From Novosphingobium sp. UBA6272 (GTDB taxonomy: Bacteria; Pseudomonadota; Alphaproteobacteria; Sphingomonadales; Sphingomonadaceae): DNA of 64,000 bases. The notes under the pieces were generated by a model that saw only the letters and a program-made list of their open reading frames with translations, made no database searches and was not told the DNA's origin. Position numbers and translations under genes: made by a program. Shown piece by piece: positions 36,882-46,576 of this stretch. The DNA lies in the NCBI RefSeq assembly GCF_002440635.1, contig NZ_DJUW01000003.1:50136-114135 (forward strand). Reading direction: 5' to 3'. The stretch's first letter is position 1; each line of letters begins with the position of its first letter.

Positions 36882-37355
36882 ATGGCGATGGACGCCTACA
36901 GCCTCGTCAAAACGATCCACGTGGTCTCTGCCACGGTTCTGTTCGGCACGGGGCTGGGGATTGCCTTCTTCTTCCTGGCCGGGCTGCGCAGCGGGGATGA
37001 CCGGATGGCGCTGTTTGCGGCGCGGACCACTTGCGCTGCGGATATGGTGTTCACCCTGACCGCTGGCATAGTTCAGCCGCTGAGCGGCTTCGCGCTAATC
37101 TGGCTGGCGGGGTACGACCCTTTGGCTTCTTGGCTGGTCTTGACTTACGGGCTCTACCTGCTCGCATTGGCCTGCTGGCTGCCGGTGGTCTGGCTGCAAC
37201 TGCGGATGCGCGACATGCTGGCCAGCAAGCTGGCGGGCGGGGCGTTCCCTGCGGCGCGGTTCGAGCGCTATTTCCGGACCTGGTTTGCGCTCGGCTGGCC
37301 GGCCTTCGCCGGGCTGGTCGCGGTGTTCTGGCTGATGGTGGCCAAGCCGGCATGA
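36882..37355 (+). CDS. DUF2269-family membrane protein
   Basis: A 157-residue membrane protein. ATGs at 36864, 36882 and 36888 are in frame; 36882 has CTAGGG before it and is preferred. Four hydrophobic helices carry the family pattern: KTIHVVSATVLFGTGLGIAFFF in the first helix (the His and Gly residues are conserved in DUF2269), then MVFTLTAGIVQPLSGFALI, and a C-terminal helix ending MVAKPA. The His pattern in such proteins recalls heme-binding cytochrome b-type anchors but no heme role is shown. Its stop overlaps the next start by four bases (ATGA), beginning a tightly coupled three-gene operon. Confidence 0.85.
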   Translation: MAMDAYSLVKTIHVVSATVLFGTGLGIAFFFLAGLRSGDDRMALFAARTTCAADMVFTLTAGIVQPLSGFALIWLAGYDPLASWLVLTYGLYLLALACWLPVVWLQLRMRDMLASKLAGGAFPAARFERYFRTWFALGWPAFAGLVAVFWLMVAKPA

Positions 37356-38455
37356 CCGCGCGGATACTGATCCTCGGCGGCTACGGCAACTTCGGCGGCT
37401 ATGTCGCGCGGGCACTGGCGAGCGATCCCGCGATCACGCTGATCATCGCCGGGCGCAGCCTGGCCAAGGCGCAGGCCTTTGCCGCGACGCTTGCGGCGGC
37501 CAATCCGGCTGAGGCCACGGCGCTCGACATCGATGTGATAAGCGCCGCCACGCTGGCGCCGCTCAAGGCTGATCTGGTGATCCACACCGTCGGGCCGTTC
37601 CAGCGGCAGGATTACCGGGTGGCGGAGGCGGCGATCGGGGCGGGGGCGCATTACTGCGACCTGGCCGATGCACGCCACTTCGTCCGCGATGTCGGGCGGC
37701 TGGATGCGGCGGCAAAGGCGGCCGGAGTGGCGGTGATCGCCGGAGCCAGTTCGGTCCCTTGCCTGACCGCCGCCTATCTCGACGATGCGCTGAGCAGCTT
37801 CGCGGTGATCGAGGAGGTCGATTACGGGATCAGCGCGGCCCAGCAGACCAACCGCGGGCTCGGCACGGCGAGCGCGATCCTGTCTTACATCGGCCGGCCC
37901 TTCACCATGCTGCGGGGTGGGGCGATGCGGCGGGTGTTCGGCTGGCAGGGGCTGCACAGCGAGGTCTATCCCGTGCTTGGCCGGCGCTGGTTCGGCTATT
38001 GCGATATCCCCGATCTCGACCTGTTTCCACAGCGCTATCCGGGGCTGCGGCGAATGCGGTTCTGCGCGGGGCACGAGATTGCGCTGCTCCACTTCGGCAC
38101 CTGGCTGCTCGGCTGGGGCGTGCGGCTACACCTGCTGCCCCGGCTCGATCGCTGGGGGGCGGCCTTGCTGAAGGCCTCGTTCTGGTTCGATCCGCTTGGC
38201 AGCGGCCGCAGCGGGTTCCACATGCGGATCACGGGGCAGGGGCGGGATGGCAAGCCGCTGGAGCGGCGCGAGTGGATGATCGCACGCTCGGGTCATGGCC
38301 CCAACATCCCGTGCATGCCGGTGATCCTGATCGCCCGCCGGATCGCGCGCGGCGTGGTGCCGGAGCCGGGTGCGCGCCCGTGCCTCGACATCATCGCCCT
38401 GGACGAATACCTTGCGGCGCTGGAAGGGCTCGACATCACGGTGATCCGGCAATGA
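37352..38455 (+). CDS. saccharopine dehydrogenase-like NAD(P)-binding protein
   Basis: A 367-residue protein with a Rossmann fold at the N-terminus: ILILGGYGNFGGYVARAL (G-x-G-x-x-G) and an acidic end after the second strand. HTVGPFQRQDY and the segment LADARHFVRDV match the trans-acting enoyl reductase/saccharopine dehydrogenase NADP-binding family. The C-terminal half is catalytic-like and contains a hydrophobic stretch near 235-255 (LLHFGTWLLGWGVRLHLLPRL). Substrate is unknown. ATGA overlaps join it to the DUF2269 gene before and the DCC-family gene after, so the three proteins are made together and may form a membrane-linked redox route. Confidence 0.85.
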   Translation: MTARILILGGYGNFGGYVARALASDPAITLIIAGRSLAKAQAFAATLAAANPAEATALDIDVISAATLAPLKADLVIHTVGPFQRQDYRVAEAAIGAGAHYCDLADARHFVRDVGRLDAAAKAAGVAVIAGASSVPCLTAAYLDDALSSFAVIEEVDYGISAAQQTNRGLGTASAILSYIGRPFTMLRGGAMRRVFGWQGLHSEVYPVLGRRWFGYCDIPDLDLFPQRYPGLRRMRFCAGHEIALLHFGTWLLGWGVRLHLLPRLDRWGAALLKASFWFDPLGSGRSGFHMRITGQGRDGKPLERREWMIARSGHGPNIPCMPVILIARRIARGVVPEPGARPCLDIIALDEYLAALEGLDITVIRQ

Positions 38456-38904
38456 CCAAGCACTCGCAGCGCCCCTACAGCTACCGCGACGATCCGCAGG
38501 TACCGCCGTTCGACGATGGCCGGCCGTTGTTCGTGTTCGACGGGCATTGCGGGCTGTGCACCGGCGGGGTGCGCTGGCTGATGGCGGGGGACAAGGCCGG
38601 CAAGGTCGCATTCACCTCGGCCCAGGGTCCGCTCGGCGCAGCGCTGTACCGGCACTATGGGGTGGAGATTGATACCACCTACCTGTTGATCCAGAATGGC
38701 GAGTGCTGGGGCAAGAGCGGCGGCTATCTGCGCTTGCTGCCGGTAATCGGCGGGCCCTGGCACCTGCTGCGGGTCTTCCGGATCCTGCCGGAAAGCCTGA
38801 TGGACGCGGTCTATGGCGTGATCGCCCGCAACCGTCTGCGCTGGTTCGGCCGCTATGAGCACTGCGAACTGCTCACCCCGGAGCAGCGTGAGCGGCTGAT
38901 TTGA
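38452..38904 (+). CDS. DCC-family thiol-disulfide oxidoreductase-like protein (DUF393)
   Basis: A 150-residue protein. The family signature is present: FVFDGHCGLCTGGVRWL, with the D-x-x-CxxC core, followed by the FTSAQGPLG segment and a C-terminal part rich in aromatics (YGVIARNRLRWFGRYEHCELL). These DCC proteins have a thioredoxin-like fold and are thought to act on disulfides, though substrates are not well known. Start ATG overlaps the preceding stop (ATGA). As the last gene of the three-gene operon it could supply thiol redox partner activity for the dehydrogenase-like protein. A 226-base gap follows before the large RTX nuclease gene. Confidence 0.87.
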   Translation: MTKHSQRPYSYRDDPQVPPFDDGRPLFVFDGHCGLCTGGVRWLMAGDKAGKVAFTSAQGPLGAALYRHYGVEIDTTYLLIQNGECWGKSGGYLRLLPVIGGPWHLLRVFRILPESLMDAVYGVIARNRLRWFGRYEHCELLTPEQRERLI

Positions 38905-39130
38905 GCCGATTTGTTTTGTTATCCGTAGATTTACCCACAGCCAGTGCCAATCAGGACTTCAAATCGTCACAAGCCAGACTTAGCACATCAAAATCTGCGG
39001 ATTCTGCACGAGTAGCATTTTCTTTACCTTGGCTTTCGTCTGAACCTCTGGCTTTGTCTCATCATTGGGCGAGGTGCTGGCTGAAAGCAGTTCTGACCGG
39101 AATGCCGCTTGCAAGTTGGGGAATAAATCG

Positions 39131-42100
39131 ATGGCCAAATTTTTGATCAACGGATTGCGCAGCGGTGCTGGCGCCTGGAAGCAAAATCTGTTCGCGGATC
39201 CGTTTGTTGGCGCTGGCGCCCCCTTCGAAGTGAGCCCGATGCGCGGCTTTGCAAAGTCGTTCAACCTTGGTCTTGACGAAGGACTTGATGCCTTCTCGTT
39301 CTCACCATTGGGCAGGCTTGCCTTGGGCGGCGCCTCCTCTGCGGGAACTGGTTTTGACGCGGCTGATCGAGGCTCTGTCGATACCGACACTGCATTCGCA
39401 CCGGTGGTGGGCGATGGCGCGCCGATCCCTGATGCGATCCAAACCGGCGGTGGCGCAATTGCGCTGACCGCGCTGGACGTTGCATCGACTCAGAATTTCG
39501 ACACCCTGGCGCAGATCGGAACCAGTTCGGCTTTGCCAAGCGGCTGGTACTTCGATGAGACATCCACCTCTTCGCCCGGGAATACGCTCTATACTGGGGG
39601 GACCGGCGGCAGCACCTCGGGTGATACCTACAGCTTTGGCGCGGCTGGCAGCGCCGATCGGGCCTTTGGCCAATTGCGCAGCGGTTCGAACGTGGTGACT
39701 TTGGGGGCACAGTTTACCAACAACACCGGTTCCTCGATCGGCTCGTTCGATATTGCCTATACGGGTGAACAGTGGCGACTTGGCGCGCTTGGCCGCGCCG
39801 ACACCATGACCTTTCAGATCAGCTTCGATGCGACCAGCCTGACCACCGGGACCTGGACGAACGTTTCACAGCTAACCTTCACTGCGCCGACGACGGCGGG
39901 AACCGTCGGTGCGCTTGATGGCAACGCCACTGCCAACCGGTCAGCGCTTTCTTCCACCGTGACCTTGGCCCAGGCGATCGCCAGCGGACAGACGTTCTGG
40001 ATACGCTGGGTTGATACCGATGCCTCCGGTTCGGACGACGGACTGGCCATCGATGACTTCTCGATCACCCCGCACGCGGCCGCACCTTCGGCAGGCACCC
40101 TCTCGATCAATGATGTGACCCAGACCGAAGGCAATTCGGGCACGATCAACTATGTCTTTACTGTGACGCGCAGCGGAGGAAGCGCAGGCGCTATCAGTGC
40201 CGACTGGTCGCTGGCTAACGGCACCACCAATTCCGCCGATTTTGGCACCTTCCCGCAGAGCGGGACAATCAACTTTGCGGACGGCCAGACCACCGCCACG
40301 ATCACTATCACGGTGGCTGGCGACAGCACGTTCGAGCCGAACGAGGCCTTCTTTGTCAATCTGACCAACTTGACCGGCGGGGCGACCTTGTCCGATGGCC
40401 AGGGCCAGGGCACGATCACCAACGACGATGCCGCGCCAGTCGCGCAGCTGAGCATCAACGATGTGACCCAGACCGAGGGCAACAGCGGCACCACCAGTCT
40501 GGTCTTCACCGTGACCCGTGGTGGTGACACCAGCGGCGCGGCCAGCGCCACCTGGACCGTCGTCAACGGCACGACCGACGCAGCGGACTTTACCGGCCTG
40601 CTCACCGGCACGGTCAACTTCGCCGCTGGTGAATTGACCCAGACCATCACTGTCCAGGTGACCGGTGATACCACGGTTGAACCCAACGAGACCTTCAGCG
40701 TGGTGCTCAGCAATCCTGGCGCCAACACCACGATCACCGACAATACCGGCGCAGGGTCGATCACCAACGACGACGTTCCCCCACAAGCCAACGTGTTCTT
40801 CAACGAATTCCACTATGACAACAGCAGCACCGACGTGGGCGAGCGGATCGAAGTCGCGGGTCTGGCCGGCACCGACCTCACCGGCTGGACGATCGTGCTC
40901 TATAATGGCGGTAATGGGCAGTCCTATGCCACGATCAACCTGTCGGGCACGATTTCCGACCAGGATGACGGCTTCGGCACGCTTTCGTTCAATGCCGTGG
41001 GCATGCAGAACGGCGCGCCGGACGGATTTGCGCTGGTCGACAACTTCGGCCGGGTGATCCAGTTCCTCAGCTACGAAGGAACGATGACCGCCACCAACGG
41101 TCCGGCCAACGGCCTGACCAGCACCGATGTCGGCGTGGCGGAGGAACCGGCTCCGGGGGCGGGGTTTTCGCTCCAGCTGATCGGGACCGGTTCGGGCACG
41201 GGCGATTTCACCTGGACCGGGGCGCGGACCGACAACTTCGGCCTGGTCAACACCGATCAGGATTTCCTGGGCGGCAATGCCCAGGGGCAGTTCCGGATCA
41301 GCGATGCCGTGGTCACCGAAGGCAACAGCGGCACTTCGCTGCTGACCTTCACCGTATCCCGCGCGGGTGGTTTCAACAGCACCGCGACGGTTGACTGGAA
41401 CCTCAACCTGCTGGGCGCGGGCACGACTTTCGCCAATGCCGCTGACCTTGCCGGTGGCGGCACTCAGGGCGGCACGCTGACCTTTGCTGCCGGGCAGTTC
41501 AGCCAGACCGTGACGATCGTCGTCAACGGCGATGTCGCGCCGGAATTCAACGAGACGCTGCAGGTTGTCCTGTCCAATGTCACCGGCAACGCGGCGCTTA
41601 GCGATGCCACGGGCGTCGGTACGATCAACAACGACGATCCGATCACCCTGGCAATCCATGACATCCAGGGCGCGGGGCATACTTCCAGCTACGTCGGCCA
41701 GAACGTCACCACCACGGGCATCGTCACTTTCCTCGCTGCCAACGGGTTCTACCTTCAGGCAGCCGATGCCGATGCTGATGCCAATGCCGCGACATCCGAG
41801 GCGATTTTCGTCTTCACCAGCACTGCGCCGACCGTGGCGATCGGCGATGCGATCAGCGTTGCGGGCGTGGTCAGCGAATTCGTGGCCAGCGCAACTTCGC
41901 TCGGCATCACCCAATTGATTACGCCGGTTATCTCCGTGCTCAGCAGCGGGAATGCCCTGCCGACCGCAGTTCTGATCGGCACCGGCGGCCTGCTGCCGCC
42001 GACCGGCGTGATCGACAACGACGGGCTGACCAGCTTCGATCCCAGCACGGACGGGATCGACTTCTACGAAGCGCTCGAAGGCATGCGGGTGACGATCGAC

Positions 42101-44521
42101 ACTCCGACGGTGGTCGCCTCGACCAATTCGTTCGGTGAAACCTATGTCGTCGCGTCGGGTGGGGCGGGGGCCACGGGCATGGCGCTCAATGGCACCGGGA
42201 TCACGATCTCGAGCGGGGATGCCAACCCTGAACGGATCCAGATCGATTCGATCAACGCGGTGACCACCAGCTATGGTTCGGGTGACCGGCTCGCCAGCGT
42301 AACCGGGGTGCTGGGCTACAGCTTCAACGAGTATGAACTGCTGACCAGCAGCGACGCGGCCGTGACCGCTCCGGGCACGCTGGCGCGCGAAACGACGACG
42401 TTGGTCGGCAATGCTGATCATCTGACGATCGCGATTTACAACGTCGAAAACCTCGATCCGTCGGACAACCGCTACACGATCCTCGCCAATGACATCATCT
42501 TCAACCTTGGCGCGCCTGACATTCTGGCACTGCAGGAAATCCAGGACGACAACGGCACGGGTACCGGCACGGTTTCCGCGATCCAGAACCTGACCAACCT
42601 GGTCAATGCGCTCAATGCACTCGATTCCACCGCTAACTATGTCTTCGCGCAGATCGATCCTTCGGGCGAAAACACCACCGGGGGAGAGCCCAACGGCAAC
42701 ATCCGCAACGCCTTCGTCTATGATGCCAACCGGGTCTCGCTGCTTTCCGGCAGCCTTGCGCTAATCAGCGATCCGGCCTTTGCTAACAGCCGAAGCCCGC
42801 TGGTCGGGACTTTCGTGTTCAACGGCAACGAGCTGACCTTGATCAACGTCCACCAGACTTCGCGCGGGGGCAGCGATCCCGATTTCGGGGCCAACCAGCC
42901 TCCGGCGATCGCGGGCGATGATCGCCGCATCGCACAGGCAGACGCAGTGGTGAACTACATCAACAACAACCTCGCGACCGATCCGCTCGGCCGTTATGCC
43001 GTGATGGGCGATTTCAACGGGTTCTACTGGGAAAACGGGCTGACCCACCTGACCAACAACGTCACCGGCGGGCTGGTCAACCTCTCGGTCGAACTGCTCG
43101 ACCCCAGCGAGCGTTACACCTACCAGTTCCTCGGCAATCTCCAGCAGCTCGATCACCTGCTGACCTCGCCGGGGCTGCTGACGGGGGCGCAGTACGATCT
43201 GGTCCATATCAACGCCCAATTCGCGACCGGAGCGAGTGACCACGATCCGCACGTCGCGCGGCTGTACCTGCCGGCACTGCCCGATGCGATCAACGACGGT
43301 ACCTCGGGTCTCGAAACCCAGACCTTCAACGGCAACGTGCTGACCAACGACCTCAACGGCGCGAACGCCGTGACTGCGGTCAACGGCCAGGCGATCAGCG
43401 TCGGGCAGCAGATCACGCTCGCTTCGGGGGCACTGCTGACGCTGAACGCCAACGGGACCTTTGCCTATGATCCTAACGGCGCGTTCATGCTGGTCGGCGC
43501 GGCCTCGGGCGCGGCCAATACCCAGGCGACCGACAGCTTCACCTACCGCGTCAATGGCGGTGATACGGCGACTGTCACCGTGACGATCAACGGAGTGACC
43601 CAGGGCGGCGATACTTTCCTGGGCAACAGCCAGGTCAACGTCATCACCGCTACCGCGCTCAACGATACGATCAATGTGACGCAAGGCGGGGCGGACACGG
43701 TCAATGCCGGTGACGGGGTCGATTTTGTCATGATCGGTACCGGAAACAACGGCTCGACGCTGAACGGTGAAGGCGGAACCGATACCCTGTCGGTCAGCGG
43801 TACGGTCGGAAGCCTCGCCGGTTTGACTGGATTCGAACGGGTCTTGTTGAATGGCGGCGCCTCATTGACGCTGGCCGGAGACCAGTTTGCCACCGGTTTG
43901 GCTCCTACCAGCTTGCTGGGCGGCAGCGGCACGATCATCGTCAACATGACGGCGGGGACCAATTTCCTTGCGACGCCGATGATTGTTGAGAGCGGGGCGA
44001 GTGTTGCTTTCACCATCAACGGCAGCAGCGCGACCGATGTGGTCAAAGCGGCACTCGATGCGACCAACACGATCTTTGGCGGCGACGGCGCAGACCAAAT
44101 TCGCGGCGGCAATCTGGCCGACACGATCGACGGCGGGATTGGGGATGACAAGATCATCGGACTTAGCGGGGCCGACCAGCTGACCGGGGGAGCGGGGGCA
44201 GATCAGTTCCGCTATTTCTTCGCAGCCGATAGCGGAGTTGGAGCGGGCAACCGCGATGTGATCCTCGATTTCAACGCGGGTGAGGACAAGCTCGATTTCC
44301 GGATCCTCGATGCCGATCCGAATCTGGCCGGACGGCAGACGCTCAGCTTCATCGGCACCGGGGCCTTTACTGCCGGCGGATCGGGCGAAGCGCGCTATGC
44401 GGTTTCGGGAGCGGACTTGCTGGTCCAGATCGACCTCGACGGCAACGGCACCACCGACATGGAAATGTTGCTGCAGGGGGCGGGAAGCCAGATGCTGACG
44501 GGCACCGACTTCCTGTTCTGA
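39131..44521 (+). CDS. giant secreted nuclease: Calx-beta, lamin-tail, endonuclease/exonuclease/phosphatase and RTX domains
   Basis: A 1796-residue exoprotein; ATG 39131 follows TTGGGGAATAAATCG. Order: leader and beta-sandwich (1-310; conserved WIRWVDTDASGSDDGLAIDDF); two Calx-beta domains (about 320-545; each opens with SINDVTQTEGNSGT); a lamin-tail domain (about 555-715; NEFHYDN, DLTGWTIVLYN); a third Calx-beta (about 720-840); an OB-like ExeM/NucH segment (about 840-1090); the nuclease domain (about 1097-1380; AIYNVENL, ILALQEIQ, MGDFNGFYW, SDHDPH), with all catalytic motifs; a cadherin-like domain (1385-1495); RTX repeats (GGDGADQIRGG; GGAGADQF); and an ending DFLF typical of type I export. 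It should degrade extracellular nucleic acids. The last 150 residues closely match the RTX proteins at 22689-27512. Confidence 0.9.
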   Translation: MAKFLINGLRSGAGAWKQNLFADPFVGAGAPFEVSPMRGFAKSFNLGLDEGLDAFSFSPLGRLALGGASSAGTGFDAADRGSVDTDTAFAPVVGDGAPIPDAIQTGGGAIALTALDVASTQNFDTLAQIGTSSALPSGWYFDETSTSSPGNTLYTGGTGGSTSGDTYSFGAAGSADRAFGQLRSGSNVVTLGAQFTNNTGSSIGSFDIAYTGEQWRLGALGRADTMTFQISFDATSLTTGTWTNVSQLTFTAPTTAGTVGALDGNATANRSALSSTVTLAQAIASGQTFWIRWVDTDASGSDDGLAIDDFSITPHAAAPSAGTLSINDVTQTEGNSGTINYVFTVTRSGGSAGAISADWSLANGTTNSADFGTFPQSGTINFADGQTTATITITVAGDSTFEPNEAFFVNLTNLTGGATLSDGQGQGTITNDDAAPVAQLSINDVTQTEGNSGTTSLVFTVTRGGDTSGAASATWTVVNGTTDAADFTGLLTGTVNFAAGELTQTITVQVTGDTTVEPNETFSVVLSNPGANTTITDNTGAGSITNDDVPPQANVFFNEFHYDNSSTDVGERIEVAGLAGTDLTGWTIVLYNGGNGQSYATINLSGTISDQDDGFGTLSFNAVGMQNGAPDGFALVDNFGRVIQFLSYEGTMTATNGPANGLTSTDVGVAEEPAPGAGFSLQLIGTGSGTGDFTWTGARTDNFGLVNTDQDFLGGNAQGQFRISDAVVTEGNSGTSLLTFTVSRAGGFNSTATVDWNLNLLGAGTTFANAADLAGGGTQGGTLTFAAGQFSQTVTIVVNGDVAPEFNETLQVVLSNVTGNAALSDATGVGTINNDDPITLAIHDIQGAGHTSSYVGQNVTTTGIVTFLAANGFYLQAADADADANAATSEAIFVFTSTAPTVAIGDAISVAGVVSEFVASATSLGITQLITPVISVLSSGNALPTAVLIGTGGLLPPTGVIDNDGLTSFDPSTDGIDFYEALEGMRVTIDTPTVVASTNSFGETYVVASGGAGATGMALNGTGITISSGDANPERIQIDSINAVTTSYGSGDRLASVTGVLGYSFNEYELLTSSDAAVTAPGTLARETTTLVGNADHLTIAIYNVENLDPSDNRYTILANDIIFNLGAPDILALQEIQDDNGTGTGTVSAIQNLTNLVNALNALDSTANYVFAQIDPSGENTTGGEPNGNIRNAFVYDANRVSLLSGSLALISDPAFANSRSPLVGTFVFNGNELTLINVHQTSRGGSDPDFGANQPPAIAGDDRRIAQADAVVNYINNNLATDPLGRYAVMGDFNGFYWENGLTHLTNNVTGGLVNLSVELLDPSERYTYQFLGNLQQLDHLLTSPGLLTGAQYDLVHINAQFATGASDHDPHVARLYLPALPDAINDGTSGLETQTFNGNVLTNDLNGANAVTAVNGQAISVGQQITLASGALLTLNANGTFAYDPNGAFMLVGAASGAANTQATDSFTYRVNGGDTATVTVTINGVTQGGDTFLGNSQVNVITATALNDTINVTQGGADTVNAGDGVDFVMIGTGNNGSTLNGEGGTDTLSVSGTVGSLAGLTGFERVLLNGGASLTLAGDQFATGLAPTSLLGGSGTIIVNMTAGTNFLATPMIVESGASVAFTINGSSATDVVKAALDATNTIFGGDGADQIRGGNLADTIDGGIGDDKIIGLSGADQLTGGAGADQFRYFFAADSGVGAGNRDVILDFNAGEDKLDFRILDADPNLAGRQTLSFIGTGAFTAGGSGEARYAVSGADLLVQIDLDGNGTTDMEMLLQGAGSQMLTGTDFLF

Positions 44522-44540
44522 GGCATTCACCCAGCGTTCA

Positions 44541-44574
44541 CGTTTACAGCTGTAGTCGTTTACAGACGTAAACG
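44541..44574 (+). promoter_or_regulatory. BlaI/MecI-type operator region
   Basis: GTTTACAGCTGTAG, followed by GTTTACAGACGTAAAC, gives TACA/TGTA-type dyads, the sort BlaI and MecI repressors bind. The region sits directly before the GTG start of the BlaI-like gene, so the repressor probably regulates its own operon here. Confidence 0.6.
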
Positions 44575-44581
44575 ATGAGGC

Positions 44582-44974
44582 GTGGCCGTGGCCGAGACCC
44601 CCGATAGCGGAGAGCGGATTACCGAAGCCGAACAGGCGGTGATGGAGGCGCTTTGGCGCCGCGCACCGCTGACGGCTGGGGAAGTGGCCGACGAAGTCGC
44701 CGCCGATCGTGGCTGGACTCTGGCAACGGTCAAGACCCTGCTGTCGCGGCTGGTTGCCAAGCAGGCGGTCGAGACCCGGCCCGACGGCAAGCGCTTTCTC
44801 TATTCCCCACGGGTGGCCCGGACGGACTACGCCGCCGGCGAATCGCGCCGTCTGGTCGATCGTCTGTTCGGTGGCTCTGCCGCCGGCCTGTTTGCGCATC
44901 TGGCCGAAGCCGAAGCGCTCAGCGAGGCCGACCTTTCCGAGATCGAGACCCTGCTGCGGGAGCTGCGCAAGTGA
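44582..44974 (+). CDS. BlaI/MecI/CopY-family transcriptional repressor
   Basis: A 130-residue winged-helix protein with a GTG start at 44582 (a second GTG at 44588 is possible). The pattern ITEAEQAVMEALWRRAPLTAGEVADEVA, then WTLATVKTLLSRLVAKQAVET, is the BlaI DNA-binding domain; the recognition helix is ATVKTLLSRL and the wing carries RPDGKRFLYSP. The C-terminal region (about 85-130) is the dimerisation part. These repressors bind TACA/TGTA dyads and are released when a BlaR1-type protease cuts them. A suitable operator lies directly upstream, and a BlaR1-like gene overlaps the stop. Confidence 0.9.
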   Translation: MAVAETPDSGERITEAEQAVMEALWRRAPLTAGEVADEVAADRGWTLATVKTLLSRLVAKQAVETRPDGKRFLYSPRVARTDYAAGESRRLVDRLFGGSAAGLFAHLAEAEALSEADLSEIETLLRELRK

Positions 44975-46560
44975 GCTGGCTGGTTGATACCCTGCTGGTC
45001 ACCGGCGGACTGATCGCGTTGGTACTAGTGCTGCGCCGTCCGGTCGCCCGCGCCTTCGGCCCGGCGATGGCCTATGCCCTGTGGGCGCTGCCCTTGCTGC
45101 GGCTGATCATCCCCCCAATCACGCTGCCCTCCGCCCCGGCCGAGGCGGCGCCGGTTTTCGTGACGGTGCTGGCCGATCCAGTCCCGGTCAGCGCCGCGCC
45201 GGCCCCCGCCTGGACATTTGCCCCTTTGTTCCAGGCGGTGTGGCTGGCGGGCGCGCTTGCCTATCTCGGCTGGCGTGTCTGGCAGTACCGCGCAATGCGC
45301 CGAACCTTCCTGGCCGGCGCGATCGGCGTCGGTGATGCGGAAGGCGTGCGGCTGATCGAAGCTCCCGAGGTGCGTTCGCCGGTGGCCTTCGGGATCCAAG
45401 ACCGGGTTATCGCGCTGCCGCCGGGCTTCATGGCGCAAACGCCGCGGCGCGAACGCGATCTGGCCATTGCGCACGAGCTGGAACACCATCGCGGCCGCGA
45501 TCTCGCCGTGAACATCGCGATGCAGCCGCTGCTGGCGCTGCACTGGTTCAATCCGCTGGCCTGGGCCGGTTGGCGCGCCCTGCGCCGCGATCAGGAAGCG
45601 GCCTGCGACGCCCGCGTGCTGGCCGGGCGCGAGGCGGATACCCGCGCGGTCTATGGCCGGCTGATCGCCGCCTTCGCCTGCAATCCGTCTCCGGCGCTGG
45701 CGAGCCCGCTGGCCTGCCCGATCCTGCATGAGAAAAGCATAGTCCATCGTCTGAGGAGCCTGACCATGACCGAACCCACCAAGACCCGCCGCCTGGCCGG
45801 GCGCCTGCTGATCGGCGCCGCCGTGCTGGCGCTGCCGCTGACCGCGACCATAACTTACGCCGCGAACGAAGAGGACGCTCCGCAGGCGCCTGAGGCTTCG
45901 GAACCGCCGGCGCCGCCTGCACCGCCGGCCGCGCCCGACAAGCAGAAGGTTCACAAGATCGTGATCATCGACAATCCCGGCGGCAGCACCCTTGAAGACT
46001 CGAAGCTTCACACCCGCGTGATTGAACGCAATGGCAAGACCATCGTGCTCAAGACCAAGGAGCCGCTCAGCGACAAGGAAGCTGAAGAGCGGATCGCTAA
46101 GGCCGAGGCCGGAACGATGGAGGCCGATGCCTTCGTGATGCACGGTCCCGAGGGCGCTCACGTCACCCGCAATGTGGTGGTGATCCGCAAGGGTGACGGA
46201 AAGGGCGGGGAGTGGTCCGCGAAGGAAGGTGGCAACGGCGGCAAAAGCCAGAACCGCGAGGTCCATACCTTCACGTTCACCAGCGGCGGTGCGGGCGCGA
46301 CCAGCCATGGCACGCAGGGTGAGGTCAGCTGCAGTGGCGGCGAGGCCAAGCGCGCGGATGCTGAAAACAATGCGGATGGGAAGCAGCGCAAGGCCCACGT
46401 CATGATCTGCAGTCCGGCCGGTGACAAAACCGCACGTCTTGCTGCGATGCGCAAGGCACGCGACAAAGTCGCCAGCGATCCCAACCTGGGTGAAGATCTC
46501 AAGAAGGATGTGCTGAGCAAGCTCGATGCACAGATCGAGCGCATGTCGAAAGACGGATAG
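44971..46560 (+). CDS. BlaR1/MecR1-like M56 membrane metallopeptidase
   Basis: A 529-residue protein with a GTG start overlapping the repressor stop (GTGA). Four hydrophobic segments lie in the first 280 residues, with the zinc-protease motif HELEHHRGRD (HExxH) at about 168-172 and the glutamate-region motif RDQEAACDARVL, both as in M56 peptidases. A fourth segment (about 280-298) precedes a long polar C-terminal part rich in Pro, Lys, Glu and Gly, mostly disordered in appearance. The penicillin-binding sensor domain of BlaR1 with its SxxK serine is absent, so the signal is probably not a beta-lactam acyl-enzyme. By analogy, sensing leads to cleavage of the neighbouring repressor. A strong terminator follows. 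Confidence 0.85.
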   Translation: MSWLVDTLLVTGGLIALVLVLRRPVARAFGPAMAYALWALPLLRLIIPPITLPSAPAEAAPVFVTVLADPVPVSAAPAPAWTFAPLFQAVWLAGALAYLGWRVWQYRAMRRTFLAGAIGVGDAEGVRLIEAPEVRSPVAFGIQDRVIALPPGFMAQTPRRERDLAIAHELEHHRGRDLAVNIAMQPLLALHWFNPLAWAGWRALRRDQEAACDARVLAGREADTRAVYGRLIAAFACNPSPALASPLACPILHEKSIVHRLRSLTMTEPTKTRRLAGRLLIGAAVLALPLTATITYAANEEDAPQAPEASEPPAPPAPPAAPDKQKVHKIVIIDNPGGSTLEDSKLHTRVIERNGKTIVLKTKEPLSDKEAEERIAKAEAGTMEADAFVMHGPEGAHVTRNVVVIRKGDGKGGEWSAKEGGNGGKSQNREVHTFTFTSGGAGATSHGTQGEVSCSGGEAKRADAENNADGKQRKAHVMICSPAGDKTARLAAMRKARDKVASDPNLGEDLKKDVLSKLDAQIERMSKDG

Positions 46561-46576
46561 CAAATGCTTGATTGAT

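Noticed and set aside
39941..42421. An 826-residue minus-strand open frame
   Set aside because: It is antisense to the RTX nuclease and is rich in Arg, Gly and Asp without domain patterns.
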